Assembly (NCBI RefSeq): GCF_000190635.1
Contig: NC_015172.1
Location: 1-64,000 of the forward strand
DNA from: Syntrophobotulus glycolicus DSM 8271
GTDB lineage: Bacteria > Bacillota > Desulfitobacteriia > Desulfitobacteriales > Syntrophobotulaceae
Direction: 5' to 3'
Length of the DNA stretch: 64,000 nucleotides
Part shown: one piece after another, positions 1-13,029 of the stretch
Position numbering within the stretch: the stretch's first letter is position 1
Layout of the letters: every line of letters starts with the position of its first letter
Position numbers and translations under genes: made by a program
The notes under the pieces: model-generated
The model's database searches: none
Told to the model about the DNA's origin: nothing
Seen by the model: the letters and a program-made list of their open reading frames with translations, nothing else

Positions 1-4
1 AGAT

Positions 5-13
5 TGTGTATAA
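5..13 (-). promoter_or_regulatory. DnaA box upstream of dnaA
   Basis: Read on the minus strand these nine bases are TTATACACA, a match to the DnaA-box consensus TTATNCACA. The site lies 43 bases before the dnaA start, where the upstream part of a bipartite Firmicutes oriC and the dnaA autoregulatory region normally sit. Most of that region is outside the window. Confidence 0.6.
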
Positions 14-55
14 CTTTTTTCGACTCTACGTTATTTTTATTATTTGGAGGTGCAA

Positions 56-1396
56 ATGAGCCCCAATTCCACATATTTAAACGCATTCTGGGAAAATATT
101 TTGGATAAGCTCAGAAATGAACTTTCCAAGGCAAGCTTTGATACATGGCTTTCCTCAACAAAATTAGTCAGCTTTGTCAACAACCGCCTGACCATCAGTG
201 TTTCTAACGAATTCGCCAAAGACTGGTTGGAAAGCAGGTATTCCGCTTTAATTAAATCCACGGTTCAAAATTATCTGAATCGACCAGTTGCTCTAACCTT
301 TGTTGTCGAACAGGAACAAAATTATCAGCCCGAAATCATTGAAAGCAATGACCAGAAATTCGGTATTTTGTCACACCCTCTCAACAGAAAATATACTTTT
401 GATACCTTCGTTATCGGAAACGGAAACCGCTTCGCCCATGCCGCAGCTTTGGCCGTTGCCGAATCCCCGGCTAAATCATATAATCCTTTATTTTTATATG
501 GAGGAAGCGGCTTGGGAAAAACACATCTCATGCATGCCATCGGCCATATCATTAACAGAAATTTTCCGGAAATGAAAATCGTTTATGTTACAGGAGAACA
601 ATTTACCAACGAAATGATCGATTCTATTCGTTATGAACGTCAGGTTGAATTCAGAAATACATATCGTAAGGTAGACTTGCTTCTTATTGACGATATTCAG
701 TTTCTAGCAGGTAAAGAAGGTACCCAGGAAGAATTCTTTCATACCTTCAATACTTTATATGAAGCGAATAAACAAATTATTATCTCTTCAGACCGTCCTC
801 CCCGGGAGATCCCTACATTGGAAGAAAGGCTCCGGTCCCGCTTTGAATGGGGATTGACCACAGATATTAATCCGCCGGACTATGAAACAAGAATAGCCAT
901 TTTGAGAAAAAAAGCCCAACTGGAAAATTATATTGTTCCTGATGAAATCATCACATTTATCGCATCTTCGATCCAATCCAATATTCGAGAGCTCGAAGGA
1001 GCTTTAAGCAAAATCACAGCATTTTGCATGCTGACAAATCAATCTATTACGGTGGAATTGGCCGAAGAAATCCTGAAAGATATGATACCAAACAGAAATC
1101 AAAAGATTATCTCTATAGAATTAATTCAAAAAACCGTTGCTGAACATTATAAAATGTCTGTAAATGAATTAAAACAAAAAAAGAGAACCAGAACCATTGC
1201 TTTTCCCAGACAAGTAGCCATGTATATTTCCAGACAGCTTACAGATTGTTCACTTCCTCAAATAGGAGAAAAATTTGGCGGCCGTGATCATACGACGGTT
1301 ATTCACGCCTTTGACAAAATTTCTGAGATGAAAGAACACGATCCATTTGTAGAAAAAAGCATTAATGAAATTATTAATAAGATTAAATCAACCTGA
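56..1396 (+). CDS. dnaA: chromosomal replication initiator DnaA
   Basis: DnaA is the AAA+ ATPase that binds DnaA boxes and opens oriC. The 446-residue protein has the usual length. It shows an N-terminal domain I, a Walker A motif GGSGLGKTH near residue 148, Walker [11 protein letters not shown] near 208, and the domain IV DNA-binding signature [12 protein letters not shown] near 407. An in-frame TTG lies at 44, but the ribosome site GGAGG (46-50) fits the ATG at 56. It is the first gene of the standard origin cluster dnaA-dnaN-recF-gyrBA, and the following 157-base gap carries origin sites. Identification is secure from motifs and context. Confidence 0.99.
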   Translation: MSPNSTYLNAFWENILDKLRNELSKASFDTWLSSTKLVSFVNNRLTISVSNEFAKDWLESRYSALIKSTVQNYLNRPVALTFVVEQEQNYQPEIIESNDQKFGILSHPLNRKYTFDTFVIGNGNRFAHAAALAVAESPAKSYNPLFLYGGSGLGKTHLMHAIGHIINRNFPEMKIVYVTGEQFTNEMIDSIRYERQVEFRNTYRKVDLLLIDDIQFLAGKEGTQEEFFHTFNTLYEANKQIIISSDRPPREIPTLEERLRSRFEWGLTTDINPPDYETRIAILRKKAQLENYIVPDEIITFIASSIQSNIRELEGALSKITAFCMLTNQSITVELAEEILKDMIPNRNQKIISIELIQKTVAEHYKMSVNELKQKKRTRTIAFPRQVAMYISRQLTDCSLPQIGEKFGGRDHTTVIHAFDKISEMKEHDPFVEKSINEIINKIKST

Positions 1397-1503
1397 TATC
1401 CACAAGATTCTCATGCTGTTAATCTACCGCTCAACCCCCCATTATTTAAGGCAAATTGCGGATATCCACAAAAAAACGACTTATACTACTACTACTGCTA
1501 ATC
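1396..1503 (+). other. oriC unwinding region: DnaA boxes and DnaA-trio
   Basis: Two near-consensus DnaA boxes (ATATCCACA, one mismatch to TTATCCACA) lie at 1396-1404 and 1462-1470. Fourteen bases after the second box comes TACTACTACTACTGCTAATC (1484-1503), a run of CTA/CTG triplets of the DnaA-trio type. In Bacillus the DnaA-trio next to a DnaA box is the basal unwinding system onto which DnaA loads as a filament on single-stranded DNA. Position between dnaA and dnaN matches the unwinding half of a bipartite origin. The role is inferred from pattern and position. Confidence 0.8.
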
Positions 1504-1553
1504 TATTAATCATATTACTGATGCGAAAAAAATATTCCTGAGGAGTCTTTTTG

Positions 1554-2651
1554 ATGAAAATAAAAGTTACAAAAACTGATCTCTTGACTGGAGTAAATAC
1601 TGTTCAAAGAGCCGTTTCAGCCAAAAATACACTTCCGATTTTGCAAGGAATCAAACTCCGGGCTGAAAACAATACGCTCTGTTTTGAGGCGACGGATTTA
1701 GAATTAGGCATTCGCAGCAGTTTTGATGCAGAAATTATTGAAGAAGGGACAATCGTTTTACCTTCCAGATTGTTTTCTGAAATCGTTCGAAAGTTGCCGG
1801 ATAGTGATGTGGTTTTAGAATCGACTGATCATATTACAAATATTAATTATTCAGGATCCAGCTTTACCATTAATGGTTATGATCCGGAAGAATTTCCTGA
1901 AATAGGCGATGTTCCTGTTGAGGATGAAATAAAGCTGCCTGCCGACCTGTTTAAAAATATGATCAGGCAAACAGTGTTTGCTTGTGCTGCTGAAGAGACA
2001 AGGCCTGTTTTTACAGGGCTCCTTCTCCATCTGGAAGAAGATAATCTGGCCTTGGTTGGTACAGATACTCATCGTTTAGCTTATCGTACAGCCAAGATAC
2101 CCGGCAATAAGCAAAAATTTAAAGGTATAGTTCCGGCGAAATCCATGCAGGAAATCTATAGATTATTACAGGATGATCATGACTTAACGATATATTGTTC
2201 CAAGTCGCGAGTATTTTTTAATTTCGGATCAATTCAGCTTCAAGCTCGATTAATTGATGGGCAGTTTCCCAATTATAAACAAGTCATTCCTCAAAAATGC
2301 AATACGAAGTTATTGATCAATACCAAGAATTTCACAGACATGGTTGAAAGAGCTTCCCTGTTATCAAAGGATAATTTAATTAAAACAGGTTCAGTAAGGA
2401 TAAATGTGGAAAACTCTGTCTTGAAAATCAATCAGTTTTCAGAAGCGGGTAAAATCAATGAAGAAATGAAGATCAATCAGGATGGAGAAGATGTTTCGAT
2501 TTCATTTAATTCAAAATATGTTCTGGATCTTTTAAAAATCATTGATAGCGAAAATATTTTGATGGAAACTTCAGGTGCGGTTAATCCGTGTATTTTTAGA
2601 CCGGAAAATGATCAGGATTATTTATGCCTGGTTTTACCATTAAGAAATTAG
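1554..2651 (+). CDS. dnaN: DNA polymerase III beta sliding clamp
   Basis: The 365-residue product is the ring-shaped processivity clamp of the replicative polymerase. It opens with the typical MKIKVTKTDLL, has the conserved segment LPILQGIKL near residue 27, and ends in the usual pattern of hydrophobic residues followed by LPLRN. The start is the ATG at 1554, eight bases after the GAGGAG ribosome site at 1540; a TTG three bases earlier is less well placed. It follows oriC and precedes recF by four bases, as in other Firmicutes. Confidence 0.98.
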   Translation: MKIKVTKTDLLTGVNTVQRAVSAKNTLPILQGIKLRAENNTLCFEATDLELGIRSSFDAEIIEEGTIVLPSRLFSEIVRKLPDSDVVLESTDHITNINYSGSSFTINGYDPEEFPEIGDVPVEDEIKLPADLFKNMIRQTVFACAAEETRPVFTGLLLHLEEDNLALVGTDTHRLAYRTAKIPGNKQKFKGIVPAKSMQEIYRLLQDDHDLTIYCSKSRVFFNFGSIQLQARLIDGQFPNYKQVIPQKCNTKLLINTKNFTDMVERASLLSKDNLIKTGSVRINVENSVLKINQFSEAGKINEEMKINQDGEDVSISFNSKYVLDLLKIIDSENILMETSGAVNPCIFRPENDQDYLCLVLPLRN

Positions 2652-2655
2652 GAAT

Positions 2656-3755
2656 ATGCTAATCCATAATCTTTACTTCAAAAATTTCAGAAATTACAGT
2701 GAACAGGAAATAACATTTACAAATGGGATTAACATTTTAGTAGGTTCCAATGGACAGGGAAAAACCAATGTCCTTGAAGGAATCTATTATCTTTTAATGG
2801 GAAAATCTTACCGGGTAAATCAAGAAAGTGAGCTTATTTATTGGGGACAGAAAAATTTTTACCTGAGAGCGAACTTTGAAGCCTATGAGCGTAAATATTG
2901 TTTAGAAAGCTATTACGAAAAAGGAAAAAAGGCCATAAAAATTAATCAGCTGGCTTGTCAAAAATTATCGGAATACGTAGGAATGATCAATGTGGTTTTT
3001 TTTACGCCTGATGATTTGAACATCATTAAAAGCGGTCCTTTGGAAAGGCGTAGATTTATTGATCTTCTGCTTATTCAGGTCAAACCGGCACATATTTCAT
3101 TGTTAAATACCTATATCAGGATTCTTAAACAAAAAAGTATTCTTTTGAAAAGAAGTCTGAATAAAGCTGCGGCGAATGACCAGCTTCTGGTCTGGAATGA
3201 ACAGCTCTTAGAGACTGGGAGCCGGGTGATCAGAAATAGATATGAAATGACAGAAAAACTTCAGAACCAATGTGGTAAAATGTTCAGTAAGGTCTTCGGC
3301 TGCCATGAAAATATGGATTTACAGTATGTTTCTCTTGGTAGAAAGAGCCTTGATGAAGCTTTGGCCTATTTCCCCGAGGCTTTAGAGAAACAAAGGGATG
3401 CTGAGATAGAACGGCGGGCAGTGCTTGTTGGACCACACAGAGATGATATAATAGTAAATATAAACGGGCGCTCAGCAAGGTATTATGCATCACAGGGGCA
3501 GCAAAGATCACTGGTTCTTTGTTTGAAATTAGCAGAAATGGAAATAATAAATAAAGAGAAAGAAGAATATCCCATTTTGCTGCTGGACGATGTTTTGTCT
3601 GAACTGGATGAAGGACGCAGGGAGTATCTGATGGAATACATCAGTAATTCAAATAAACAAACCATGATCACGACAACCGACCTTGGTCAAATTGAAAAAC
3701 AAAAAGACCCAGCTGTGTACATCGTCAAACAGGGGACAATAAGGAGGGAATCCTG

Positions 3756-3756
<1 letters not shown>
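2656..3756 (+). CDS. recF: DNA replication and repair protein RecF
   Basis: RecF is an SMC-like ATPase that helps load RecA at gaps covered by SSB. The 366-residue protein has a Walker A GSNGQGKTN near residue 30, the conserved FTPDDL segment near 116, and the C-terminal signature and Walker B region around LLLDDVLSELD near 312. It starts four bases after dnaN and its TGA overlaps the ATG of the next gene by one base, so the three genes are probably cotranscribed. Confidence 0.98.
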
Positions 3757-6076
<2,320 letters not shown>

Positions 6077-6088
6077 GAAAAGGAGCGA

Positions 6089-8563
6089 GTGTCAAAAGCT
6101 ATGGATATTTTTGAAGGTAAAGTTTTACCGATCGATATTTCCGATGAATTAAAAAAGTCATTCTTGGCTTACTCCATGAGCGTCATAGCCAGTCGAGCCC
6201 TGCCTGATGTCAGGGACGGGTTGAAACCGGTTCACCGGAGAATTTTATATACCATGCATGATTTGGGAATGGTCCCCAGTAAGTCATACAGTAAATCAGC
6301 CAGGCTGGTCGGGGATTGCATGGGGAAATTCCATCCTCATGGGGATTCCTCCATTTATGATGCGGTAGTGAGAATGGCACAGGAGTTTTCCAGCCGTTAT
6401 CCTCTAATTGACGGGCATGGGAACTTTGGTTCAGTTGACGGTGACTCAGCCGCGGCCATGCGTTATACGGAAGTGAAGATGGCCAGCTTGGCTACCTATA
6501 TGCTGGCCGATATCGATAAAGATACGGTGGATTTCGGACCAAACTATGATGAAAAGGAAAAAGAGCCTTCAGTTTTGCCTTCTAAATTCCCCAATCTTCT
6601 GGTCAATGGTTCATCAGGCATTGCTGTTGGTATGGCCACGAATATTCCCCCCCATAATTTAGGTGAAGTAATAGACGGAGTAAATTATCTGATTGATCAG
6701 CAGGGGGCGGAAGCTCCGGACAGCGATCAGGAAATAACTGAAAAACTTTTAAAATTGATTAAGGGACCCGATTTTCCCACAGCCGGGTTATTAATGGGTA
6801 CCGAAGGGATTCAAAAGGCTTACACAACAGGGCGGGGATCAGTTAAAATCAGGGCCAAAGCTATTATTGAAAAAATAGAAAAAAACAATAAGATGCAAAT
6901 CATCGTCACGGAAATTCCTTTCATGGTCAATAAGTCCAGACTGATTGAAAAAATAGCTGAGCTTGTTCAGGAAAAGAAAATTGACGGCATCACTGATTTG
7001 CGTGATGAATCGAATCGTAAAGGCATGCGGATAGTTATTGAGCTGCGCAGGGATGTCAATCCCCAGATCATCTTGAATTTGCTTTATAAACATACTCAGA
7101 TGGAAGAATCCTTTGGGATTAATTTATTGGCTCTGGTTGATGGTACTCCTAAAACATTGACATTAAAAGCTATGCTGGAGTATTTCATTGCTCATCAAAA
7201 AGAAGTCATTATCCGAAGAACTCATTTCGAGTTGAAAAAGGCCCAGGATGAAGCCCATATTGTGGAAGGCCTGCGAAAGGCTCTGGATTTTATTGATGAA
7301 GTCATTGAGATTATTCGTTCATCCAAAAATGATGAAACAGCCAGAGAAAGATTAATGACCCGGTTTGAATTCAGTGAAAGACAATCCCAAGCTATTTTAG
7401 ATATGCGCTTACGGAGACTGACAGGTCTGGAACGTGAAAAACTGGATGCTCAATTTCAGAAATTAAGTGATGAGATCGCTTATCATCTGGCCGTTCTGCA
7501 ATCCGACAAGATGGTCAGGGAGATCATCAAAACAGAATTGGGAGAAATCCGGGTTAAATATGATAATCCGCGCCGGTCAATCATTACTATTGATACCACT
7601 AAGATGGATATTGAGGATCTGATTGCCGACGAGGATGTTGTGATCACTGTCACCCATAAAGGATATATCAAAAGACTGCCGTTGACTACCTACCGCAGCC
7701 AACGAAGAGGTGGCCGCGGCGTCACCGGAATGTCTACGGGTGAAAGTGATTTTGTCGAAAAATTATTTATTGCTTCAACCCATCATTTCATTTTATTTTT
7801 CAGCACAAAAGGCAAGGTCTACAGACTGAGAGCCCACGCAATACCTGATGCCGGCAGGACAGCCAAAGGGACGGCAATGATCAATTTGCTTAACCTTTCT
7901 CAGGACGAAAAAATTACGGCGACGATAGCTGTGAAAGATTTTAAGGATGACTCTTATTTGCTTACTGTGACCCGCAAAGGGATTATCAAAAAGACTGCTT
8001 TAGAGGAATATCATACTCAGAGAAAAGACGGCTTAATTGCCCTTACTCTGGATGATGATGATGAATTGATCGCAGTGAGACAAACGAAAGGCAAGGATGA
8101 TATTTTGCTGGCTACTCCTTCCGGAAAGATCATTCGTTTCCCGGAAAATGATGTTCGCCCGATGGGCAGGACGGCCAGAGGAGTACGAGGGATGAAACTG
8201 GGCAAGAAAGAATATGTTGTCGGAGTCGATGTTATCGGCGGCTATGATAAAGATATGGAACTTTTGACGATGACCGAGAACGGTTTTGCCAAAAGGACAA
8301 GGCTGGATGAATTTAGAATTCAAAATCGCGGCGGGATGGGTGTAATAGGCCATAAGGTAAATAAGAAAACGGGTAAGCTGGCCGGGATCAAAGTTGTTAC
8401 TTCCGAAGAGGAATTAATGGTCATTACCGATGACGGTATTGTCATCAGACAAGAAGTCAGTGGGATATCGGTTCAGGGAAGATCGGCTCAGGGAGTAACC
8501 GCGATGAAAACCGGGGAAGATAATAAAGTCGTTGCACTGGCTAAGTTTGTAAGCAAAGATTAA
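6089..8563 (+). CDS. gyrA: DNA gyrase subunit A
   Basis: GyrA is the DNA-breaking subunit of gyrase. The 824-residue protein has the catalytic tyrosine in AAMRYTE near residue 125 and the GyrA box QRRGGRG near 536, which separates gyrase from topoisomerase IV. The quinolone-determining segment reads [12 protein letters not shown], so the positions equal to E. coli Ser83 and Asp87 keep Ser and Asp. The likely start is the GTG at 6089 just after AAAGGAG; an ATG at 6101 is an alternative. It is cotranscribed with gyrB. Confidence 0.97.
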   Translation: MSKAMDIFEGKVLPIDISDELKKSFLAYSMSVIASRALPDVRDGLKPVHRRILYTMHDLGMVPSKSYSKSARLVGDCMGKFHPHGDSSIYDAVVRMAQEFSSRYPLIDGHGNFGSVDGDSAAAMRYTEVKMASLATYMLADIDKDTVDFGPNYDEKEKEPSVLPSKFPNLLVNGSSGIAVGMATNIPPHNLGEVIDGVNYLIDQQGAEAPDSDQEITEKLLKLIKGPDFPTAGLLMGTEGIQKAYTTGRGSVKIRAKAIIEKIEKNNKMQIIVTEIPFMVNKSRLIEKIAELVQEKKIDGITDLRDESNRKGMRIVIELRRDVNPQIILNLLYKHTQMEESFGINLLALVDGTPKTLTLKAMLEYFIAHQKEVIIRRTHFELKKAQDEAHIVEGLRKALDFIDEVIEIIRSSKNDETARERLMTRFEFSERQSQAILDMRLRRLTGLEREKLDAQFQKLSDEIAYHLAVLQSDKMVREIIKTELGEIRVKYDNPRRSIITIDTTKMDIEDLIADEDVVITVTHKGYIKRLPLTTYRSQRRGGRGVTGMSTGESDFVEKLFIASTHHFILFFSTKGKVYRLRAHAIPDAGRTAKGTAMINLLNLSQDEKITATIAVKDFKDDSYLLTVTRKGIIKKTALEEYHTQRKDGLIALTLDDDDELIAVRQTKGKDDILLATPSGKIIRFPENDVRPMGRTARGVRGMKLGKKEYVVGVDVIGGYDKDMELLTMTENGFAKRTRLDEFRIQNRGGMGVIGHKVNKKTGKLAGIKVVTSEEELMVITDDGIVIRQEVSGISVQGRSAQGVTAMKTGEDNKVVALAKFVSKD

Positions 8564-8618
8564 AGATTGATCCGGGATTAAAGAATTTTATCTATATTTT
8601 TAGGAGGATGCATTGATC

Positions 8619-9506
8619 ATGGGAACAGAGACAGGCTCTTGGAAAGTAAAGACCGGCTTGGCAGAAATGCTTAAGGGCGGAGTAATAATGGATGTGACGA
8701 CACCGGAGCAAGCTAAAATAGCCGAGGAAGCCGGAGCTTGCGCTGTCATGGCACTGGAAAGAGTACCGGCCGATATCCGGGCAGCCGGCGGGGTAGCCAG
8801 GATGGCCGATCCAACCATTATCAAAAGGATTATGGAGGTTGTCACCATTCCGGTCATGGCCAAGGCCAGAATCGGGCATTTTGTTGAAGCTCAGGTCTTG
8901 GAGGCATTAGGAGCGGACTATATTGACGAAAGCGAAGTGCTGACTCCGGCGGACGACCTCTATCATATTAATAAGCATGATTTTAAAGTTCCTTTTGTTT
9001 GTGGTGCCCGCAATCTGGGAGAGGCACTTCGCCGGATCGCCGAAGGTGCGGCAATGATCAGAACGAAAGGCGAACCCGGAACAGGAAATGTCGTTGAAGC
9101 AGTCAGACATATGCGGGCAGTAATGGCCGATATTCGTCGATTATCCAATATGCCTCAAGAGGAATTAATGACCGCGGCGAAAGAAATGGGTGCTCCTTAT
9201 GACCTGGTCTTAGCTGTGGCTGAAAACGGCAAATTGCCTGTCGTCAATTTTGCAGCGGGCGGTATTGCCACCCCGGCTGACGCAGCTTTAATGATGCAAT
9301 TGGGCTGTGATGGTGTATTTGTCGGTTCCGGTATTTTCAAATCGGCCGATCCCGCCAAAAGGGCCAGGGCAATTGTTTTGGCGACAACTCATTATAAGGA
9401 TGCGGCGATGCTGGCTGAGCTTTCGGAAGATCTCGGCGAAGCAATGCCCGGCTTAGAAATTTCCACAATTTCGGACTCTGAAAGAATGCAGGAGCGTGGC
9501 TGGTAA
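8619..9506 (+). CDS. pdxS: pyridoxal 5'-phosphate synthase subunit PdxS
   Basis: PdxS is the lyase subunit of the DXP-independent vitamin B6 route. It builds PLP from ribose 5-phosphate, glyceraldehyde 3-phosphate and ammonia delivered by PdxT. The 295-residue TIM-barrel protein has the family landmarks [28 protein letters not shown] and the loop GEPGTGNV. The AGGAGG at 8602 could serve either the TTG at 8613 or the ATG at 8619; the ATG is given because it matches the usual N-terminus. pdxT follows with no real gap, so the two subunits are translated together. Confidence 0.97.
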   Translation: MGTETGSWKVKTGLAEMLKGGVIMDVTTPEQAKIAEEAGACAVMALERVPADIRAAGGVARMADPTIIKRIMEVVTIPVMAKARIGHFVEAQVLEALGADYIDESEVLTPADDLYHINKHDFKVPFVCGARNLGEALRRIAEGAAMIRTKGEPGTGNVVEAVRHMRAVMADIRRLSNMPQEELMTAAKEMGAPYDLVLAVAENGKLPVVNFAAGGIATPADAALMMQLGCDGVFVGSGIFKSADPAKRARAIVLATTHYKDAAMLAELSEDLGEAMPGLEISTISDSERMQERGW

Positions 9507-9507
9507 G

Positions 9508-10089
9508 ATGAAAAGGAAAGTTGGCGTCCTGGCCATCCAGGGCGCTTTTCGTGAACACCGCAAAGTTCTTGAGAAGCTGGGCTGTGAAGTGATTGAGGTT
9601 CGGACATCAAGCGATCTCCAGGGAATTGAAGGGCTGATCATACCTGGAGGAGAAAGTACAGCAATTGGTAAACAGCTGGCGCTTGATGGTTTTGGAGAAG
9701 ATATTATAACAGCCGCAGCTGAAGGAATGCCGGTATTCGGGACCTGTGCGGGCATGATTCTCTTAAGTAAGAAAATTATCGGCAGTGAACAATACCGGCT
9801 GGGTCTTCTGGATGCTGTTGTGAAAAGGAACGCTTTTGGGCGGCAAGTGGCCAGTTTTGAGGCTGATCTTCAAATTAAAGGACTGGATGATGACATCCGG
9901 GCAGTTTTTATCAGGGCGCCGTATCTTTTAGAGGTGTCACCAGAGGTAGATATACTGGCTGAATACGCTGAAAAAATAGTTTTTGTCCGTCAGGGTCATA
10001 TTTTAGCCTGTGCTTTTCACCCTGAGCTGACCGAGGATAGCAGAATTCATGAATATTTTTTAAAGATTGTTGCAGAATACCAGGGATAG
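9508..10089 (+). CDS. pdxT: pyridoxal 5'-phosphate synthase glutaminase PdxT
   Basis: PdxT is the glutaminase partner of PdxS and feeds ammonia into its active site. The 193-residue class I amidotransferase shows the GGESTAI oxyanion loop near residue 46, the nucleophile in GTCAGM near 80, and the catalytic HPE near 172. Its ATG lies one base after the pdxS TAA; the ribosome site is weak, so translational coupling to pdxS is likely. An in-frame GTG at 9496 inside pdxS is less likely to be the start. Confidence 0.96.
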   Translation: MKRKVGVLAIQGAFREHRKVLEKLGCEVIEVRTSSDLQGIEGLIIPGGESTAIGKQLALDGFGEDIITAAAEGMPVFGTCAGMILLSKKIIGSEQYRLGLLDAVVKRNAFGRQVASFEADLQIKGLDDDIRAVFIRAPYLLEVSPEVDILAEYAEKIVFVRQGHILACAFHPELTEDSRIHEYFLKIVAEYQG

Positions 10090-10100
10090 GGGGGTATCTG

Positions 10101-11366
10101 ATGCTTGATCTGAAATTGGTACGCAGTAACCCGGAAAGGGTTAAAGAAGCTTTAAATCATCGCAATTCGGATATCAATCTTGATGATTTTCTCAAATTGG
10201 ATGAGGAGAGACGAAAAATTCTCGCTGATGTGGAAAAGATGAAAGCTCGCCGCAATAAAGTATCAGAGGAAGTAGGCAAGCTAAAGAAAGCGGGAGAAAA
10301 TGCGGATCAGCTTGTTACAGAAATGCGGGAAGAAGGGGAAAGGATCAAAGCCCTGGAAAGCGACCTGAACACGATTGACCGGCAAATGACAGAAATCCTT
10401 TATGTTATCCCTAATATTCCTCATTCTACAGTCCCGGTTGGCAAAGATGAACACGATAATATTGAGCTTCGGAAATGGGGAACACCCAAAAAGTTTGAAT
10501 TTGAACCAAAGGCGCACTTTGAACTGGGAGAAAACCTTGATATTTTGGATTTTGTCCGTGGTGGTAAAGTTACCGGAGCCAGATTTACCTTCTATAAAGG
10601 TTTAGGGGCAAAGCTGGAAAGGTCTTTGATCAACTTTATGCTGGACAGGCATACAGCGAAAGGCTATAGTGAGATCTTCCCTCCGTTTATGGTCCACCGC
10701 AATTCCATGTTTGGCACAGGACAGCTGCCGAAGTTTGAGCAGGATGCTTTTAAAGTAGAGAATACGGAGTATTTTCTAATTCCGACGGCAGAAGTGCCGG
10801 TAACGAATTTATATCGGGATGAAATACTGGAAGCCGAGAAGCTGCCGATCCGCCACTGTGCTTACAGTGCCTGTTTTCGGGCTGAAGCCGGGGCGGCCGG
10901 GCGCGATACCCGGGGAATCATACGACAGCACCAATTTAATAAAGTGGAGCTGGTTAAATTTTCGCTGCCCGAGAAATCGTATGAAGAGTTAGAAGAGCTG
11001 ACCAACAGTGCGGAAACGATTTTGCAGGAGCTGGAGCTTCCGTACAGGGTGGTGGCGCTTTCAACAGGAGATATGGGCTTTAGCTCAGCCAAGACCTATG
11101 ATATTGAAGTTTGGCTGCCAAGCTTTAATACCTACAGGGAGATATCCTCCTGCAGCAACTTTGAAGACTTTCAGGCCCGCAGGGCAAACATCAGGTTCCG
11201 GCGCGGACCGAAGGAAAAGCCGGAGTTTGTGCATACTCTTAATGGCAGCGGGCTGGCAATCGGCCGTACGGTTGCGGCCATTTTGGAAAACTGCCAGGAG
11301 GAAGACGGCCGGATCAGAGTCCCAAAAGCATTGTGGTCATATATGGGTGTAGAGTATATTGAATAA
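10101..11366 (+). CDS. serS: seryl-tRNA synthetase
   Basis: SerS charges tRNA-Ser with serine. The 421-residue class II synthetase has the N-terminal coiled-coil arm (about residues 30-100, rich in Lys/Glu) that grips the long variable arm of tRNA-Ser, motif 2 around [14 protein letters not shown], and motif 3 [16 protein letters not shown] near the C-terminus. It starts 11 bases after pdxT behind a GGGGGG ribosome site, and a tRNA-Ser gene follows directly. I see no T-box leader in the short space before it. Confidence 0.97.
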   Translation: MLDLKLVRSNPERVKEALNHRNSDINLDDFLKLDEERRKILADVEKMKARRNKVSEEVGKLKKAGENADQLVTEMREEGERIKALESDLNTIDRQMTEILYVIPNIPHSTVPVGKDEHDNIELRKWGTPKKFEFEPKAHFELGENLDILDFVRGGKVTGARFTFYKGLGAKLERSLINFMLDRHTAKGYSEIFPPFMVHRNSMFGTGQLPKFEQDAFKVENTEYFLIPTAEVPVTNLYRDEILEAEKLPIRHCAYSACFRAEAGAAGRDTRGIIRQHQFNKVELVKFSLPEKSYEELEELTNSAETILQELELPYRVVALSTGDMGFSSAKTYDIEVWLPSFNTYREISSCSNFEDFQARRANIRFRRGPKEKPEFVHTLNGSGLAIGRTVAAILENCQEEDGRIRVPKALWSYMGVEYIE

Positions 11367-11403
11367 AACGTAAAAAAAATTGATCATGAACCGTTATGAT
11401 TAG

Positions 11404-11432
11404 TTGTTTTACGTTTTGAAATATGGTATACT
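11404..11432 (+). promoter_or_regulatory. promoter for tRNA-Ser(UGA)
   Basis: TTGTTT at 11404-11409 and TATACT at 11427-11432 are separated by 17 bases, and the tRNA starts 15 bases further on. An 11-base inverted repeat, AAAACGTAAAA (11365-11375) and TTTTACGTTTT (11407-11417), overlaps the promoter and may be the end of serS transcription. Confidence 0.5.
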
Positions 11433-11447
11433 TTTTTTCGTCTCGAT

Positions 11448-11536
11448 GGAGGGGTGTCCGAGCGGTTTAAGGAACCGGTCTTGAAAACCGGCGACTCCGA
11501 AAGGGGCCGTGGGTTCGAATCCCACCCCCTCCGCCA
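11448..11536 (+). tRNA. tRNA-Ser(UGA)
   Basis: The acceptor stem GGAGGGG pairs with CCCCTCC before the encoded GCCA. The anticodon loop CTTGAAA gives anticodon TGA (codon UCA), the T-loop is GGTTCGAATCC, and the long variable arm of class II tRNAs is present. Confidence 0.95.
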
Positions 11537-11610
11537 TTTGCTTTAACCAGATCAGCTGGTTTTTTTACTAAGTAATCCTATACTTTTGGGTAGAAGTGTG
11601 CTGAAATCAT

Positions 11611-11689
11611 GGCCTCGTAGCTCAGGCGGATAGAGCGGGGGTTTCCTAAACCCTGTCTTGCGGAGGTTCGAGTCCTCCCGAGGTCACCA
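11611..11689 (+). tRNA. tRNA-Arg(CCU)
   Basis: GGCCTCG pairs with CGAGGTC before the encoded ACCA. The anticodon loop TTCCTAA gives anticodon CCT (codon AGG). The D-arm GCTCAGGCGGATAGAGC and T-loop GGTTCGAGTCC are standard. Confidence 0.94.
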
Positions 11690-11753
11690 TTGAAATTAGA
11701 CAGTGAACAGACAAGGCAATCATAAGAAATAAAGAAGGAGCAGACGCAAAAGG

Positions 11754-12200
11754 ATGAAGCATGAAGACTGGATGCGTCTAGCCTTAAAACAAGCAGAGAC
11801 AGCTTTGGAGAAGGACGAAGTCCCAATCGGAGCTGTAATTGTCAAAAATGGGGAAATATTGGCCTTGGCCCATAATGAAAAGGAAACGAACCAGGATCCA
11901 ACTGCGCATGCCGAAATGCTGGCAATAAAAAGAGCGGCTCAAAAGCTGGGAGCCTGGCGCCTATCCGGCGCCACTCTGTATGTAACGCTGGAACCCTGCC
12001 CGATGTGTGCGGGAGCAATCATTCAGTCCAGAATAGAAACGCTGGTTTATGGAGCGGATGATTCTAAAGGAGGGGCTGTGGGGTCCGTCCTAAATGTTCT
12101 CCAGCATCAGCTGTGGAATCATAAAGTGGAAATCATAACGGGTATCCTGGAAGAAGAAAGCGCCCGCCTGTTAAAAGGTTTTTTTCGAAGCAAGAGATAG
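11754..12200 (+). CDS. tadA: tRNA-specific adenosine deaminase TadA
   Basis: TadA deaminates adenosine 34 of tRNA-Arg(ACG) to inosine. The 148-residue protein has the zinc deaminase motifs HAEM near residue 52 (His ligand and catalytic Glu) and PCPMC near 82 (two Cys ligands). The ATG at 11754 follows AGAAGGAGCAG. It stands among tRNA genes. The small SRP RNA that follows tadA in some Firmicutes is not recognised here. Confidence 0.94.
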   Translation: MKHEDWMRLALKQAETALEKDEVPIGAVIVKNGEILALAHNEKETNQDPTAHAEMLAIKRAAQKLGAWRLSGATLYVTLEPCPMCAGAIIQSRIETLVYGADDSKGGAVGSVLNVLQHQLWNHKVEIITGILEEESARLLKGFFRSKR

Positions 12201-12328
12201 AGAAGGATAGACGGAACCAGCAAACCTTATAAAACGGGAATTTCTGGGGAACAGGAATAACTGAATACTTGCGAGGAAGATCATTTTTCTTAAAAGCGTT
12301 TTTCCGCTTCGGCGGTTAAACTATATAC

Positions 12329-12420
12329 GGAGCGGTATCGAAGTGGTCATAACGAGGTGCACTCGAAATGCATTTGCCGGGTTTACTGGCACGTGGGTTC
12401 GAATCCCACTCGCTCCGCCA
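12329..12420 (+). tRNA. tRNA-Ser(CGA), first copy
   Basis: GGAGCGG pairs with TCGCTCC (one G-T pair) before GCCA. The anticodon loop CTCGAAA gives CGA (codon UCG), with a long variable arm and T-loop GGTTCGAATCC. It shares GTATCGAAGTGGTCATAACG with the second tRNA-Ser(CGA) at 16,704, so the two are related copies. The decayed island starts right after it, which suggests an old integration point. Confidence 0.93.
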
Positions 12421-12423
12421 CAT

Positions 12424-12462
12424 GGAAGCCTGCAATCTCAAGGGATTGCAGGCTTTCGCCAT
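12424..12462 (+). terminator. rho-independent terminator after tRNA-Ser
   Basis: A stem AGCCTGCAATC/GATTGCAGGCT with a short loop, followed by TTTCGCC and a T run, lies four bases after the tRNA. It should end transcription of the tRNA. Confidence 0.6.
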
Positions 12463-12597
12463 TTTTGAACGGTGCTGTTTTTTCGCTTGTTCCGTTCATG
12501 GTTCTATCCACTCCTTTCTAAAAACCGCCTATTTACAGGCTTTTTGGGCTATTCGTTTGGACGCACACATAGCCAAGCCATTCCCTACTGTATTCTT

Positions 12598-12955
12598 TCA
12601 TCTAGTATAACTCCTTTTCTGTCTGCGGCTCTGCTGCCACCGCTCACCGTTCCAAAGCGCCCGAAAAACCTTGTCGCGCTCCAGCCCGGTATGCAGGAAC
12701 CGATCCTGCGCGGCACTCGGAACAGGGGCGGCAGTGGGGAGCCGGATAACCCTTTGCGCCGAGTCGGGCAGCAGGAACTTATCGTGGACGGCCTGCAATT
12801 CGGCTGTGCGGGTCGCAATGGGCTTGATGCCGCACATCACATTGCCGGTGACGGTGAAATACCGCCCTGTGCTGTAAATCTCCACAAAGGATGCCCCACG
12901 CCACCCAATGCGGCTGCCGACGCAACTGCGCTGGTATGTTGTCGTAATAGTGCAT
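12598..12955 (-). pseudogene. phage/plasmid primase remnant, internally deleted
   Basis: On the minus strand an ATG at 12955 behind GGAGGATACA begins MHYYDNIPAQLRRQPHW, typical of the N-terminus of D5/P4-like primases. After HWVAWG the coding sense continues only in another frame with EIYSTGRYFTVTGN, a primase segment normally well over a hundred residues further on. It then runs to a stop at 12598 (ending RQKRSYTR). A deletion joining the two frames explains this. The rest of 12,421-13,029 holds nothing else I recognise apart from the terminator after the tRNA. Confidence 0.7.
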
Positions 12956-13029
12956 TGTATCCTCCTTCAATAGAAAAAGCCGCCCGGTTTTCAAAGCCGG
13001 ACAGCTAGGTAAGAAGCTGATATTTAGTT

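Noticed and set aside
6340-6370. Quinolone-resistance substitution in gyrA
   Set aside because: The key Ser and Asp positions are the sensitive residues.
12201-12328. Small SRP RNA after tadA
   Set aside because: The gene is found there in some Firmicutes, but the conserved SRP hairpin sequence was not seen.
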